Positions 20,485 to 32,355 of a stretch of 64,000 bases of DNA are shown here, in pieces. Location of the stretch: contig NC_085096.1 of the NCBI RefSeq assembly GCF_963422355.1, forward strand, positions 6,658,717-6,722,716. The letters are read 5' to 3'. The first letter of the stretch is position 1; each line of letters opens with the position of its first letter. The notes under the pieces were generated by a model that searched no databases, was not told where the DNA came from, and saw only the letters and a list, made by a program, of their open reading frames with translations. Source of the stretch: Corticium candelabrum. Its lineage: Eukaryota > Porifera > Homoscleromorpha > Homosclerophorida > Plakinidae. Position numbers and translations under genes: made by a program.

Positions 20485-21510
20485 AAGGTCTGCACAAGAA
20501 TACCTGAGTAGGTTCGTCATCCGTAAGCGCATGAGATTAGTGAAACTGCAACAATCTGTACCGTAAATAGCTGCCAACCGTTCGGGGGTTCCCTGGATTG
20601 TCCCAGGATTAGTCACTCCGTCCCATAAGGCAAGTGCCTCAGGTAAAAAATAGGCGTGGTCTTTTCTAACGTGCTAGGACTATCGGTTCTCGATACCGAA
20701 TGTTGTAACATGGCCAATCTAGATGTTTAGTGCAGGCATCGATTCTGCAGTCTGTTAAAAGGTAAGCAGACCCTAATGTTTGAAGCAGCCCAGTGGAGTC
20801 TCTTTGAGACATTATCTTGTTTTCGTTTCGCAGACATGTTGACACGGCTGATACCAATAATTCAAGCGAACCTGCGCATTTTCTTTATGATCCTCTGCTG
20901 TTTGGTAAAAAAAATTATAGCTAACTAAGGAAAAAGCTAGCCGTATATATAATAGTCCTTGATCACGAACTATGTTTACAGGTGCATGTCTAACCACTAC
21001 TCAAAATTATCGCTGAAGCTTACAGGACGTTTTCATGACATTTGTGTATAAAGTATCATCTGATTCATATGGTGTACCTCCACAATTAATTCACATCAAG
21101 ATATTGAAAATATCAGTACCGAAACTTTCATAGACAATATAAATTTCAGAGTTCGAAAACCCGGTCGCCAAGTCGCCAAATGACGATCTCTGTCACAGGA
21201 ATCGCGACTAGTCAAGCCTAGGAAGTCGCCATGCCGTAGGAATGGTAACCCGTGACGAAGATAGACTTTCCAGATTTCCGAGTTTAGTACGAGCTTCAAA
21301 ACTAGTACGGCGTAATCTGGGTACACAAAAACCTCAACGATGCCGTCTACACGAACGTAAACTGTCCACCCTCGTTCCAGTACAGAGCGATCGTACTGCG
21401 CTAAAGCACGTGCAACGGAATGACACTTACCTGCACCTGGGAAACAATTAGGTAACTAATTAATTAAAGAAACCAAACAATAGGCTCCATTTTGACTGGC
21501 TTCCCACACA
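20485..21510. other. Intergenic DNA, no recognised gene
   Basis: Only short ORFs are present (for example 21242-21451). No splice-bounded or repeat structure was identified. Confidence 0.4.
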
Positions 21511-21738
21511 ATGGCGTGCATTCAGCACTTACGAAACTTGAAATGTGCAACAGAAGTCGTAGCCAGAGCAATTCTAGCCGAGAGCGGCAAATACCAATAT
21601 TCCTGGAAGCCAGCCTCGAGTTTCTTGTCTCGGTGCCAACTAGATTTGCTGGCTAGGGATCTGATACCAGACGATGCTCCTGCAAATCTGCTTCCAGTAG
21701 GTGTGGAAACTGCCATAAAGAACGACGGCTTCGCATAG
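21511..21738 (+). CDS. Hypothetical 75-codon ORF ending in a repeat terminus
   Basis: An ATG opens MACIQHLRNLKCATEVVARA, followed by SRCQLDLLARDLIPDDAP. Its stop is the TAG that begins the repeated motif at 21736, so the original reading frame may have been cut by that element. The peptide has an ordinary composition but no recognised domain. Confidence 0.25.
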   Translation: MACIQHLRNLKCATEVVARAILAESGKYQYSWKPASSFLSRCQLDLLARDLIPDDAPANLLPVGVETAIKNDGFA

Positions 21739-21755
21739 TCTCGCGTAGCCAGACC
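21736..21755 (+). repeat. Solo TAGTCTCGCGTAGCCAGACC motif
   Basis: Exact 20-base match to the left arm at 325-344. No complementary arm was found within several hundred bases. Confidence 0.55.
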
Positions 21756-23589
21756 ACTTTACGCCGCGTCATCCTTCCGCCCAGCGGAACTTGGCTTCGA
21801 ACTGTTCTTGAGCTCATGCTCAACAAAGACTATTACATCAGTTGCTGCAATGAACGCGCTGACCAGGCATCAGTGGAGTCTCTCCTAGCGGCTGCCTCAC
21901 AATCTATTTGTCTAGTGTTACTTCTGGTAAGAACTTCAAGTATATGATAAAGGAAGTATGGCACGTGTGCATGACGTCTGCACATGCTAGACCAACTGAA
22001 TTAAATTCTGCTTGCATACAGTAAACATAGCTAAAAGAGACCGCAGCCTAACCTGCAAGTACTTTGTCCCCGTAATTAATTAGGCATAATTAATTAGGCT
22101 TCCCATGTTACAGCGACGCATCACGTGATTCCTAATTGAAAATAGTGTAGCAGACTGTTGGTCAATTGGTCGTTTATACACTTTAAGATGCTCCAACCAT
22201 TGAACGTAGATATTAATCTAGAGAATGAAGCGCCTTCTGTGCCCGCGTGTGGTTACATTGCCGCATCCCATACTATTGAAATTATAGGATGAGTGTAACA
22301 AAAAAAACAGTAAGTAGCTACAATACGCCTTTATAGACGCTGTTTGACTAATAGCTTCTGAGCATCACAAGCACGCGTGGACCTGCGTACATTTATTGAG
22401 GGGCGTGGCATAATAAGAACTAACTTTCCTTAGGTTTTTCGAACCCTGCGGGAAGAATTCAGGCTACTGCTTAATTAAGCCTCCCTGTGGATAATAATTT
22501 CTACACGATTAACACACCCTAATTTCTAAGGTAGTTTGTCTGCAGTATATTGTTGTTGCAAACTTTCTTGTCTCCCACTCGTACACTTACTTGTATTGTA
22601 CAGCTACGCTCTTCTATTTGTGTCTATTGTATTTGTTTGCACTAGTGCTAGGCCTATACTGGGTGCGATACAGAAATAATTATAAAAACATAAAAATAGT
22701 AAGCTGCGGTAGCTCTAAATTAGCTATTGAACCACACAGTATTTCTTGCAACATGGAAGCCGATCGTTACAGAACATGAAATTAATTATTTCAGTCACTG
22801 CCGAGACACTCCCTACAACTTCCCGTATATACGGATAAAGGGTCACTGGGGTATGAAATTAATTTCCTCGGGTACACCGACGAGAAACTTCCAAAAGATC
22901 CCGTATGTACGGGTAAAAATCACTGGACTAGGTACTGTACCTAAATTTATTCAGATCATCCTATTGCCACCACTACTGCTTCGTCAGTAAGCTACACCCC
23001 TACAGTATGATATAATAGATACCTACGGCCAGGAAAGGCGTAGGCGTAGCCACAACACAACTTACAACTATTCAGTCGCGATCTTTGTTAGAACGCTACC
23101 TAGTCCACCGCTAAAGGTAACCCGATCCGAATAGCACTAGAAACACATTGACAGCCATGTGCTTCGAAACAGAATTTGTAGTAACCCAAAACTCGGAAGT
23201 AATCGGGAAGGATCACATCTTCTACCCAATCCATCCAGCCCTGCTGGAATTATCGTATCCCACATCAAATACCACATCTACTACGCGTAGGATTGCAAAT
23301 TTTATCATTATGGCAACGAGATTGCGAAGAACACAAAACAGTCGTTCGTGAAATGGGGAGCGCCATGACAGTACCACCAGATATCCCGTATTCTCTAATC
23401 AATGTCCCGGACATTTCATCCGTTTATCACATTTCTGTACACGACTGCCTCGGCTGCGAAGTCACAATAACGGTTTCTACGTTGATTATCTTCACACAAT
23501 TTATACAGACACTTTATTCATTGATTCTATCACACATTAAAAGCAAATATTTGTTTAATTAATTAATTAATCGCTTAAGGCAAGATACT
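21756..23589. other. Gene-poor AT-rich DNA
   Basis: Short ORFs include a hydrophobic one at 22591-22779. Two imperfect direct copies of an ACTTCCCGTAT.. / GATCCCGTAT.. segment (about 22820 and 22890), each with a CCGTA-TACGG palindrome, stand about 75 bp apart. No gene is supported. Confidence 0.4.
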
Positions 23590-23682
23590 GCTCAATGGAA
23601 CCATGCTGCACCAAGCCAGCTTGCTTGATTTTAATGAGCTGAGCCAGCAAGCTCCAATCTCTCCCAGCCTGGCCCGGTCACG

Positions 23683-23754
23683 TTTACACTGGCATGTTCG
23701 ACCATCAGCACTGAGCTGGTGCGGTCCCAACCTGGTTGAATGTGTCAGTGTAAA
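23683..23754. repeat. 72-bp inverted-repeat element
   Basis: TTTACACTGGCATGTTCGACC-like sequence is opposed by the complement of TTTACACTGACACATTCAAC at the other end, with a short unpaired centre containing GAGCTGGTGCGG. It has a second copy at 26800-26871 inside the duplication. It is MITE-like, and the ends CAGTGTAAA are mutually complementary. Confidence 0.5.
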
Positions 23755-23821
23755 TGAGGTATTATAGTGAGAGGAACTCATAATAATGAAAGCAACAAAT
23801 ATGATTATCTGAGATACTTAC

Positions 23822-24256
23822 TGGCAGCAAGATTTGGTTTATCTCCAAGTTTTCTTCTAATACTTAGGCTTTGGTTTAGTATTTCTAGTCCTTCATTATA
23901 TTTCCCTTGTTCAGTTAAACATAACCCCAAGTGATGAAGTGCTGTACAAACATAAACAATAAATATCAATGATCTCACACAGATACCCGCTAACCAGCAG
24001 GTGAAGAAGATGGAAACGGAAATGGTCTGACTACATGAGACTACTAACCATACGATTTGTCTGCGGGCCTTGGACTAGCAGCAGCGGAGTCATACAGCTG
24101 CAAGACGCGCCGGAATGATGCCTCTCCTGCTGCATAGTATCCAGAATCTATATATTTCAGACCAGTTGATTTCTCAGCTGCAAAGAAACACTAAAACAAC
24201 TACTACTTTATTATGTTCTTCTCTACAAACATACCTTCAGCTTCTTCTAACTCCAT
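23822..24256 (-). CDS. TPR protein (three exons, minus strand), copy 1
   Basis: Exons are 24256-24235 (ATG, MELEEAE), 24177-24049 and 23941-23822. They are joined by GT..AG introns of 57 and 107 bp, all in phase 1, and a GTAAGT donor at 23821 shows that more exons followed. Exon 2 encodes KYIDSGYYAAGEASFRRVLQ and exon 3 TALHHLGLCLTEQGKYNEGL then LNQSLSIRRKLG, two TPR units of the kinesin-light-chain-like type. TPRs mediate protein-protein binding. The next exon is not present before the repeat at 23754, so the gene is probably truncated. All frames are open and consistent. Confidence 0.7.
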
Positions 24257-24715
24257 ATTGTCGTTCTGCGACCTTCAACCCCCACGCCTCAAGAGCGCGC
24301 ATACAAATCTAGAGAAAGCAGTTTTAAAATCACTATTGGGTATCTATTACGCTATAGAACAAAACTCAACTCTTACTGTTTCTATCAGTTATTGATAAAG
24401 GAAGGTGTAAAGCAGAATAGAACAAGCCAGCATGCACTAAGATCTGCAATAGCTACAACTAGCCAATACCCGCAGAGGTTCTGCTGTAGGTGGCGAGTCA
24501 CTGCGTAAGCACAACGAACGAAACTTCCACAACAGTCGAGTCCTCAAAAGGGGTCCCGCCCAAACATGGTTAGCGCATGTGCTGCCCAGTCGGCATTGCA
24601 CTCGTCCGGCAGCAACGCGCGCCGATCCGTTCATCCGTTCGGCCGCTTTGCGTGCGTCTACACGAAGCACCGCCCCGACCCTACAAGTCACGCCCAATCT
24701 GTGGCCTGAGCATTC

Positions 24716-25295
24716 GCAAAGGGTAGATCGACGCGGCGCATCGCACAAGACGAAGAATGCAAACAGATAGGAAAGAGCAACAGGAAGGGAGACAAGTTTG
24801 CAGTCAATACGCAACGTAGAAGGCAGGCCATGTGGGTTGCAACCTGTCCAAAGCGTGGGTGTTCCACGGCTGCTGATTGGTTGATATCGTTCGCACACAT
24901 AGTGTGCTCCATCCTCTACTAAAACCTATTGAGCTAAATGTCTACTATACATACAAATTAAAAGTAAAATAAGAAGCATAACTTCTTTGTCCTTGACTGT
25001 AACTCACTAGCAATACACTGTCAACTGAGTCAACTAAATCTACTGGACAAAATAGTGCAAAGCCGTTCCAATGATAGAAAAAGCAAATGCTAACTAAAAT
25101 GTGGCATATCAAAATAAAAGTACAAAACCTACAAAATACAACAATCCCTTTTTACAGCAAGGAAACATATTCTACCAACTGGTAACCAAAAACTTCTTCC
25201 GCTTATAGTCTGCAACCAATGTCACATATGGTCTTCATCAGTAATTGGTGACTGGCTTTGCGACCAAGTTGGTTGGTCCACATGTCTAGTGCCTT
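24716..25295. other. Non-coding between duplication and Ubl gene
   Basis: No coding signal was recognised. The stretch is AT-rich after 24930 and may hold 3' sequence of the minus-strand Ubl gene. Confidence 0.4.
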
Positions 25296-25449
25296 TCAAT
25301 CCTTCATCAGCTCCCAGCTAACGATGGCTGTTGTCTTTGCTCGAGTCCAATACCTACAACATAACCCAGAAGGATAATGGACTGATGCAATCACGCTGAA
25401 AATTTTGAACAACCAATTCAGTTTAGTGATGACCGTATTCTTCAATTTC

Positions 25450-26019
25450 TCACTCTTCTGAGAGAATATTACTGATCCGGCGTCATCCAAAAAAACCAGA
25501 GCCGCATGCACTTCTTTCTCTTCAGAGATGCGACACAATCGATTGGCCAAAGCCAAGATAACTTTGACATTAGACAAGGCACTGCCCATCTTCTCTTCTA
25601 GACCATCGCAGATTTTATCTCAAGTGACAAGATTAACTCACATGGGCACGAGACACAATCCTGCATCAGAATATGTTTGCTCATCACGTAATTGTTTTCC
25701 ATTCACAACGAGCAGTTGATCCATGGATGAAGAATCATCCTTGCTACCAAGTTGCTTCTTCAGTGTGGCAATAGTATCAGATGCTTTTGCCTTCAATTGC
25801 ACTTCTTTACCATTTAGTGACTTGGCTACTAACTTGAGCCATTCACTCTCAGATGCTAAAAGTGAAGCAACAATTGTGAGCTCATACGGATAAAGCATTT
25901 AGATAAAATAAATTGAGTAGCTACATACCTCGCTGGTGATTTGCAGGCAGTTTTGTAACATTTTCATGTGTTGCCTTTTTCGCCAGTGCTGATTTGGATT
26001 TGCAGTACTTCAGTCGTTG
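25450..26019 (-). CDS. Ubiquitin-like-domain protein, partial gene model
   Basis: On the minus strand, exon 26019-25929 (KYCKSKSALAKKATHENV) joins in phase 1 to exon 25855-25642. Next comes a probable exon from 25581 (ALSNVKVILALANRLCRISE, then AALVFLDDAGSVIF). Introns are 73 and 60 bp with GTATGT and GTGAGT donors. The middle exon encodes a ubiquitin-like fold: LNGKEVQLKAKASDTIATLK, then DQLLVVNGKQLRDEQTYSDA, the usual beta-grasp pattern ending in a loop equivalent to the LxDY..QK.S.L region of ubiquitin. There is no terminal GG at the right place, so this is a non-conjugated internal domain. Its position between two TPR copies on the same strand may mean that they were one gene family. The 5' and 3' ends are not resolved. 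Confidence 0.6.
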
Positions 26020-26702
26020 CTATCCACAATAAGCCACATAATATTACTTTGTATATTTCCTATCACTTCTAACTATACTATGTGACATGTAGCTGTTACT
26101 GACTAAGCAGGCAATGTCTGATTAGGAACGATAACACTTTCTTTCCACATACTTTCTCCATCCTTCTTGTCAGTTTAAACTAAAGGTAATCTTCTACAAA
26201 ACCATTAAAGCTTCAATATAAATAAACAAATCTCCCACTAGCTATCCACCCCTCCCACTACATCGCAATCCACTCTAAACAAACACCAACAAATAATGAC
26301 CAACACAACTAACCATGTGTGTCATGCCAGGTACTGTGACTTATTGCCATTCATGTGTCCTTGTCACGTGGTAAAACATGGACGTCACAGCAAATGCTTT
26401 CCTTGTGCTCTTTTTGAAAGATGGCATCGAGTGTGCTAGACAAAGTGGCTCATGAGACTACAGATTACAGGCAATGGAGCTATTACTTATAAGCGTTTGC
26501 AGTCTAGGAAACGAGCAATGCTACTCACTACTCCTGATGTGATGACTGCTGTGTCACAGTTTTTGTCCATAGAACAAGATGAACAATGAAATTAGATGGC
26601 ATCATGCAATAACTCGTCATCAGACCATGCCATGTCCAGGAATACATAAGCTCCACATGCCTTGTCCATATCTGAGAGAGTCGTCCAGCATACTCGTGTT
26701 AA
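26020..26702. other. Intergenic or intronic DNA
   Basis: Possibly introns of the Ubl gene. A short plus-strand ORF at 26422 (MASSVLDKVAHETTDYRQ) and the phrase AMLLTTPDVMTAVSQFL (about 26517) look protein-like, but no family was identified. Confidence 0.3.
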
Positions 26703-27855
26703 CACTGCTCAATGGGACCACGCTGCACCAAGCCAGCTTGCTTGATTTTAATGAGCTAAGCCAGCAAGCTTCCACCACTCCCAGCTTGGCCCGGCCACGT
26801 TTACACTGGCATGTTCAACCAGCAGCACTGAGCTGGTGCGGTCCCAACCTGGTTGAATGCGCCAGTGTAAACGAGGTATTATAGTGAGAGGAACTCATAA
26901 TAATGAAAAGCAACCAATATGATTATCTGAGATACTTACTGGCAGGAACATTTGATTTATATCCTGGTCCAAGTTTTCTTTCAATTCTTAGAGATTCGTT
27001 TAGTAATTGGAGTCCTTCATCATACTGTCCTCACTTAACCGCAAGTGATAAAATGCTGTACAAACGTACAACAATAAATATCAAGCTCTCACACAGATAC
27101 CCGCTAACCAGCGGATGGAAACAAAAATGGTCTGACTACGTGAGACTACTAACCATGTGCTTTGTCTTCAGGTCTGGGTCTAGCAGCAGCGGAGTCATAC
27201 AGCTGCAAGACGCGCCCGTATGATGCCTCCGCTGCTGCGTAGTTTCTAGAATTTATATATTTCAGACCAGTTGATTTCTCAGCTGCAAAGAAACACTAAA
27301 ACAACTACTACTTTATTATGTTCTTCTCCACAAACATACCTCTAGCTTCTTCTAACTCCATATTGTCGTTCTGCAACCTTCAACCTCCGTGTCGCAGGCA
27401 CGCGCATACAAATCTAGACAAAACAGTTTTAAAATCACTATTCGGTATCTATTACGCTATAGAACAAAACTCAACTCTTACTGTTTCTATCAGTTATTGA
27501 TAAAGGAAGGTGGAAAGCAGGATAGATCAAGCCAGCATGCACTAACATCTGCAATAGCTACAACTAGCCAATACCCGCAGAGTTTTGGGTCTGCGGAATG
27601 TGGCGAGTCACTGCGTAATTACCGTAAGCACAACGAACGGACGTGACTTCAAGTTCCACAACCACAACAGTCGAGTCCTCAGAGGGAGTCCTGGACAGAC
27701 GAGGTTAGCGCATGTGCTGTCCAATCGACATCGCACTCGACCGGCACCGTCGCACGTCGATCCGTCCAACCGTTCGGCCGCTTTGCGTGCGACATATCTA
27801 CACGAAGCACGCCCAACACTACGAGTCACGTCGAATCTGTGGCCCAATGCGAGCA
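26703..27855. repeat. 1.1-kb direct duplication, copy 2
   Basis: Counterpart of 23590-24715, offset about 3.1 kb. Contains the second hairpin (26800-26871) and a decayed TPR gene copy. Ends just before the intact hAT element. Confidence 0.85.
26940..27361 (-). pseudogene. TPR gene copy 2, frameshifted
   Basis: Exon 1 (27361-27340, MELEEAR) and exon 2 (27282-27154, KYINSRNYAAAEASYGRVLQ) match copy 1 in length and splice sites. Exon 3 (27055-26940) is 116 bp instead of 120, and its frame is lost within the first TPR helix (after ALYHLRLS), although YDEGLQLLNESLRIERKLG remains readable in the shifted frame. The 4-bp loss makes this copy non-functional as sequenced. Confidence 0.65.
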
Positions 27856-27909
27856 ATGGCATTGGTTAGTTGATATGTGTTAGGCATGCGAATTTGAAGA
27901 CATCGACTG

Positions 27910-30847
27910 CAGGGGCGGCGGAGCCGGGGGGGCTGGGGGGGCTAGAGCCCCCCCAACTTTATCAACTTTATGCTGTAGAATTTCTGCTTTCTGTAATGTT
28001 TACCCTTTCGTTAAAGAATAGACCGCTACATATATTACGCGCTTCAATGCAGGCCGGGGCTCCAAGGCAACTTGGCCACGTGACTCACAGAATATCCGCC
28101 TACGCTGACACGTCGTGCACGAGACAGGGCTAGATGAAGAGACAAAGTACCCTTGGTGAGGCGTGGGGACAAGGAGGAAAGTCTAAGAGAACAGCAGAAC
28201 AAGTAGCTGCAGCAGACTCCGAATCTGATCGCGAAGCCATGGAATTCGGAAATGCAGACACGACAGAACAAGTGGCTCTGTTGCCTGATTCAGGGAACCG
28301 ATGTTCAGGTATGATTGAACAAACTGAGCCAGACAGTGATGGTGACGTCCATTTACGAGAACCAACCAGGTTGGTTACCTCTCGAGCAGAGTGTGACGCA
28401 AGGTGCTGTCTAGACTACAAGAAGGCATTCCAACCTACAGATAAGCAGACATTAACTTTGCTAGACCAATACAAGCGAAAATTTATGCCTTCGTGGTATG
28501 AAAAGTTTCCTTGGATTTCAGTGTGTATCACAAACAAAACAGTCTTCTGTGGATGCTGCAGATACGGCCATAACACTGCGTTGTTCCAGACTTTTGCAAA
28601 AAGGGCAGAGACTGCGTTTACTATTGACGGATTTTGCAACTGGAAAAAAGCCCTCGAAAAGTTTTCCAAACACGAGCGTTCTGACGCTCATTGCTTGGCG
28701 ATGGAAAAGTGGGTAAATGTGGACAAACCAAACATCTCTGAGAAATGTGCTATTCATCTAACAAGTCTGCAGAGGCAGAGACGAGAAGGCTTCTTGAAAC
28801 AACTGTTAGCCTTAAAATTTCTTTTGAGACAAGGTCTAAGCATCAAAGGCCATAAAGAGACGGAAGGCAATCTATCCCAGCTACTTGGTGTGTGGAAGTC
28901 AGGCTGTCCTAACCTTCAACTGTTTCTTCGAGAGGGAAAATATATGTCGCATGACGTGGTGAATGAACTCATAACGCTAATAGGCCGGGAGATCACAAAA
29001 AATATTTTATCCAAAATAAATCAGCAACATCCTTCCTGGTACGCAATTATTGCTGATGGAGCGTCTGATGTGTCTACCAAAGAACAACTGAGTGTGTGCA
29101 TTAGGTCTGTTGACGGAAATTATGTCGTCAGCGAGGATCCCATAGGTCTGTACAATTTACCTAATACCACATCAGAAACAATAGCTCTTGCCATCAAAGA
29201 CGTACTCCGAAGATGTATTCTACCATTGTCCAACTGCAGAGGTCAGGCATATGATGGGGCAGCGGCAAATATGGGAAGAAGAACTGGAGTTGCTGTCAGG
29301 ATTCGAAGCGAGGCACCGGCAGCTGTGCAGGTCCACTGTCTTGCACACTGCCTCAACCTTTGTCTGCAAGATGCAGGGCGCAAAAGCGAGATTCTCAAGA
29401 ACACCCTCGATCTGGTCAGAGAAATCGCTAAACTCATTAAGTTTTCCCCGAAACGACAAGAACTATTTTCACAAAACCTGCAGCAAAACTTGACGGTGGA
29501 AAGTAATGCGGATGAGGCTAGTACTGGACCTAAACGACTCATAGGGATCAAGCCCCTTTGTCCAACTCGGTGGACAGTGCGTACAGCGGCCATTAATGCT
29601 GTTATTGTCAATTATCATATACTCCTAGAGACAATGGAAGAAATAGCACTAACAACCAAAGACGATTATGGGCTAAAAGCGTACGGAATTTTCAGCGCAC
29701 TAAGGAAATTCCAAACCCTATTTGGTTTGAAGCTTGGCCACCTCCTTTTTAGTGCAGCGGAAGAGGTATCTAAAGCACTTCAGGCAGTAGATACATCTAT
29801 CCAAGAAGCAATGACGTCTGTAAACGTTGCAGCTCAGTACTATAACAGGCACAGGACAGATGTTGAGTATGAAAAATTTTACGCTTCTGCTATAAAACTG
29901 GCCACAGACCTGGATCTGGAAGGTCCCTGCCTTTCTAGGCCAAGACGACAACCTCGTAGAGTAGATGATGGAAGCTCACCTCACGTCCATGACACACCTA
30001 AGGTTTTCTTTCGCCAACGGTACTTCGAAGCGTGCGATATTCTTATTAACGACCTGAAAGACAGGTTTGATCAGAAAGAGGTGATGGAGCCGCTTTTGAC
30101 CATTGAGTCTCTCTTGCTGAAAGCTGCAAACAGTAGGGCATATGAAGACGCATGGAAAAAATTTTGTTGCTCTTGTTACAAAGAGGATTTGGACATAGAA
30201 AGTCTTGATTCTCAGCTTAAGCTTATGTATGATGCCATTCACCAAGAATTGCCGCAAGTGAAGGAAATAACAAGCATCAGAACAATATGTCAAGCACTTA
30301 ATGCAAACCAAGGATTGAAGATATTGTTATCTGAAGTTCATAAACTTGTTCGTCTGTTCTTGACTGTTCCGATATCGTCTGCCACATCGGAGAGAACCTT
30401 CTCAGCTTTGAGACGAGTAAAAACGTACTTAAGGAGCACCATAACTCAGAAGAGGCTAAATAACTGTTTGCTGGTACATATGTATAAAGAGATCGCAGAC
30501 AACGTAAACTTGTCAGATGTTGCTAAGAGTTTTGTCCAGCTTGACGATAGTAGAAGAAAACACTTTGGTTCCTTTTGAAGTTAATGTCCGATATCAATTT
30601 TGAAACTGGGACTTATAGCTTAGTTATTGTTACAATATTAATTAAAGGACCACAATGTGCAGACATACAGATTTCACTAGCAGATGAGGTGTATCGGACG
30701 GAGTTACAATACCTAAACTTGAGGCATGTATATTGCAGGACCAATGATTTGCAATATCTCAGAGTGGGTGTGACCTAAATATAAGTGGGCGGGGCCTTGC
30801 TCCTAAAATTCAGCCCCCTCAACTTTCAACTCGCTCCGCCGCCCCTG
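27910..30847 (+). mobile_element. hAT-family transposon with intact transposase
   Basis: The inverted termini are CAGGGGCGGCGGAGC (27910-27924) and its complement at 30833-30847; GACTG borders both sides (27905-27909 and 30848-30852). G/C-rich subterminal tracts (GGGGGGGCTGGGGGGGC) and a CAACTTT motif are found inside both ends. One uninterrupted transposase gene fills the middle. This is the best-preserved element in the window and the only one here with an unbroken transposase. Confidence 0.85.
28134..30578 (+). CDS. hAT transposase, 814 codons, intact (TTF-type finger, DUF4371-like core)
   Basis: ATG 28134 starts MKRQSTLGEAWGQGGKSKR, a basic leader. A TTF-type zinc finger follows at about residues 120-200 (FCGCCRYGHNT..., FSKHERSDAHC). 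The RNase-H-like core carries IIADGASDVS (D308), AYDGAAANMG (D374), CLAHCLNLCLQ and CPTRWT. The C-terminal dimerisation region has SATSERTFSALRRVKTYLRS (E753) and KRLNNCLLVH. These residues are those needed for DDE chemistry in hAT transposases, so the enzyme may be active. The family includes ZMYM1-like host proteins, but the terminal repeats identify this as a transposon. A relative missing its N-terminus lies at 46803. Confidence 0.9.
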   Translation: MKRQSTLGEAWGQGGKSKRTAEQVAAADSESDREAMEFGNADTTEQVALLPDSGNRCSGMIEQTEPDSDGDVHLREPTRLVTSRAECDARCCLDYKKAFQPTDKQTLTLLDQYKRKFMPSWYEKFPWISVCITNKTVFCGCCRYGHNTALFQTFAKRAETAFTIDGFCNWKKALEKFSKHERSDAHCLAMEKWVNVDKPNISEKCAIHLTSLQRQRREGFLKQLLALKFLLRQGLSIKGHKETEGNLSQLLGVWKSGCPNLQLFLREGKYMSHDVVNELITLIGREITKNILSKINQQHPSWYAIIADGASDVSTKEQLSVCIRSVDGNYVVSEDPIGLYNLPNTTSETIALAIKDVLRRCILPLSNCRGQAYDGAAANMGRRTGVAVRIRSEAPAAVQVHCLAHCLNLCLQDAGRKSEILKNTLDLVREIAKLIKFSPKRQELFSQNLQQNLTVESNADEASTGPKRLIGIKPLCPTRWTVRTAAINAVIVNYHILLETMEEIALTTKDDYGLKAYGIFSALRKFQTLFGLKLGHLLFSAAEEVSKALQAVDTSIQEAMTSVNVAAQYYNRHRTDVEYEKFYASAIKLATDLDLEGPCLSRPRRQPRRVDDGSSPHVHDTPKVFFRQRYFEACDILINDLKDRFDQKEVMEPLLTIESLLLKAANSRAYEDAWKKFCCSCYKEDLDIESLDSQLKLMYDAIHQELPQVKEITSIRTICQALNANQGLKILLSEVHKLVRLFLTVPISSATSERTFSALRRVKTYLRSTITQKRLNNCLLVHMYKEIADNVNLSDVAKSFVQLDDSRRKHFGSF

Positions 30848-32355
30848 GACTGGCTCGCTCACTAGCCCAGCGATAACAACGACGTATACGTACACTCTAC
30901 TGTAATGCACGAAACGATACTCACGTATTTAAAACAAGCGAGAGAGTTCAACGACGAACCAGACTGCTGATTCGACCGCGTTATTGCTGTGAGTAACTAC
31001 GTGGCAATAAACCAATTACGCATGCGTGTTTGAAAAGTACACATCACTGTCAACAGCTTTATCAGATTTTTCAAACACATGATTTCTAGTCTGTCACAGT
31101 GGCACTTGCTGCATTTACGAAGAGACCGTGTACTGTTATGTCAATAATACTCTCGGATTCTTTGCTACTATACTACGGATGATAAAATACTGCTTCTCTC
31201 TATTTTGACTTCTCTTTATGCTTGCACTCTTTTTGGTGGCTAGACCAATGCAGTTTGACATCTTAAACTGCAGGAACAACCTGGACACAACCAGTCTATG
31301 AGCTGTACTAGATAAATACATAAACTAACATTACGTAAACGAACATCTTTACTAGCTGAACATCTTTCAGGTTTGAAATATAACTCATAAAAGGATCGTA
31401 GTTCTCTAAACAATAACCAAGTTCTAGGTCTAGGTGATGGTATCAATCCTTCTCAATTAATTAACTAAATTTCTCTTCGCTGTTCTAACATAAACGGCCT
31501 CAATGTACACACTCCCTCATACAAGCCAATTTGTAACTAACTGAAAAACTACGATATGTGAAACACACAAGAAATCTTATGAGAATTAGCGGATTGCTTT
31601 GTTTGAAGTGTACATCTTATAAATATAAACTGCTTTAGACACATCAGTTGGAATAACAATGTATCCAAATACACTAGTTTCAAGTCTCACAGCTAGATAA
31701 GTACTTATTTAATGAAGAAGCACTAGAAGTGCAAACCCTCGGCCAGTAGGCACCTTGAAGGCAATTAGTCGCGCTATGACAAAATCGTGTGACAGAAACG
31801 CATGATGTGGGTAACAAAATTGGATGTGGGAACGTTACAAATGCAGCTAGATTAGGCGTTGTTTCTAAATGCATGTTACAAATGTAGTTGTTTCCAAGTG
31901 ATGGAACAAGCCAAATGTCACAAGTCGGAGAGCCTCGACGCTAGGCCTGCTGGCAATCTTCGCCTTACGTGATGAAGTAGCGGGCGTGATCATTGTTCTG
32001 TTTGTTGTATTGATGGAAAACCTAGGTTACAAATGTAGACCAAACAAGCAGCTCACCACCGATTTTCCAGCTCACAAGAATGTAAAAGTCTCGTTCTTTG
32101 TGCATTTTCTCTAGGCGTCTTGTTATTTGTGCCGCTTTTCTAGCTAGACGTCGCCTACTGTGCACTGTACCGTATTTACACAGCTATCCGTCTAACCGCA
32201 ATTCTGGTTGTTGTAATGAGGTGACCCCAGAGCCAAAACAAAACGTCAATGTGGAAAAACATGCACGTGCACATGTAGATTAATTAGGCGTCTGTTCGCT
32301 CTGACTTTGGATACCGCACAACGAAAATGAATAGAGACGCACTAGCGTACTTACA
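30848..32355. other. Gene-poor DNA
   Basis: No supported gene. Minus-strand ORFs at 31136-31446 show no recognised domain. A tattered SINE- or MITE-like element cannot be excluded. Confidence 0.4.

Larger units (their letters stand above)
23590..24715. repeat. 1.1-kb direct duplication, copy 1
   Basis: Matches 26703-27855 in the same orientation along its length, including a hairpin element (23683-23754), a TPR gene (24256-23822, minus) and the GC-rich region 24440-24715 upstream of it. Copies diverge by scattered substitutions and indels. Confidence 0.85.

Noticed and set aside
29188..30311. Several 100-codon ORFs within 28134-30578
   Set aside because: Shadow frames of the intact hAT transposase.
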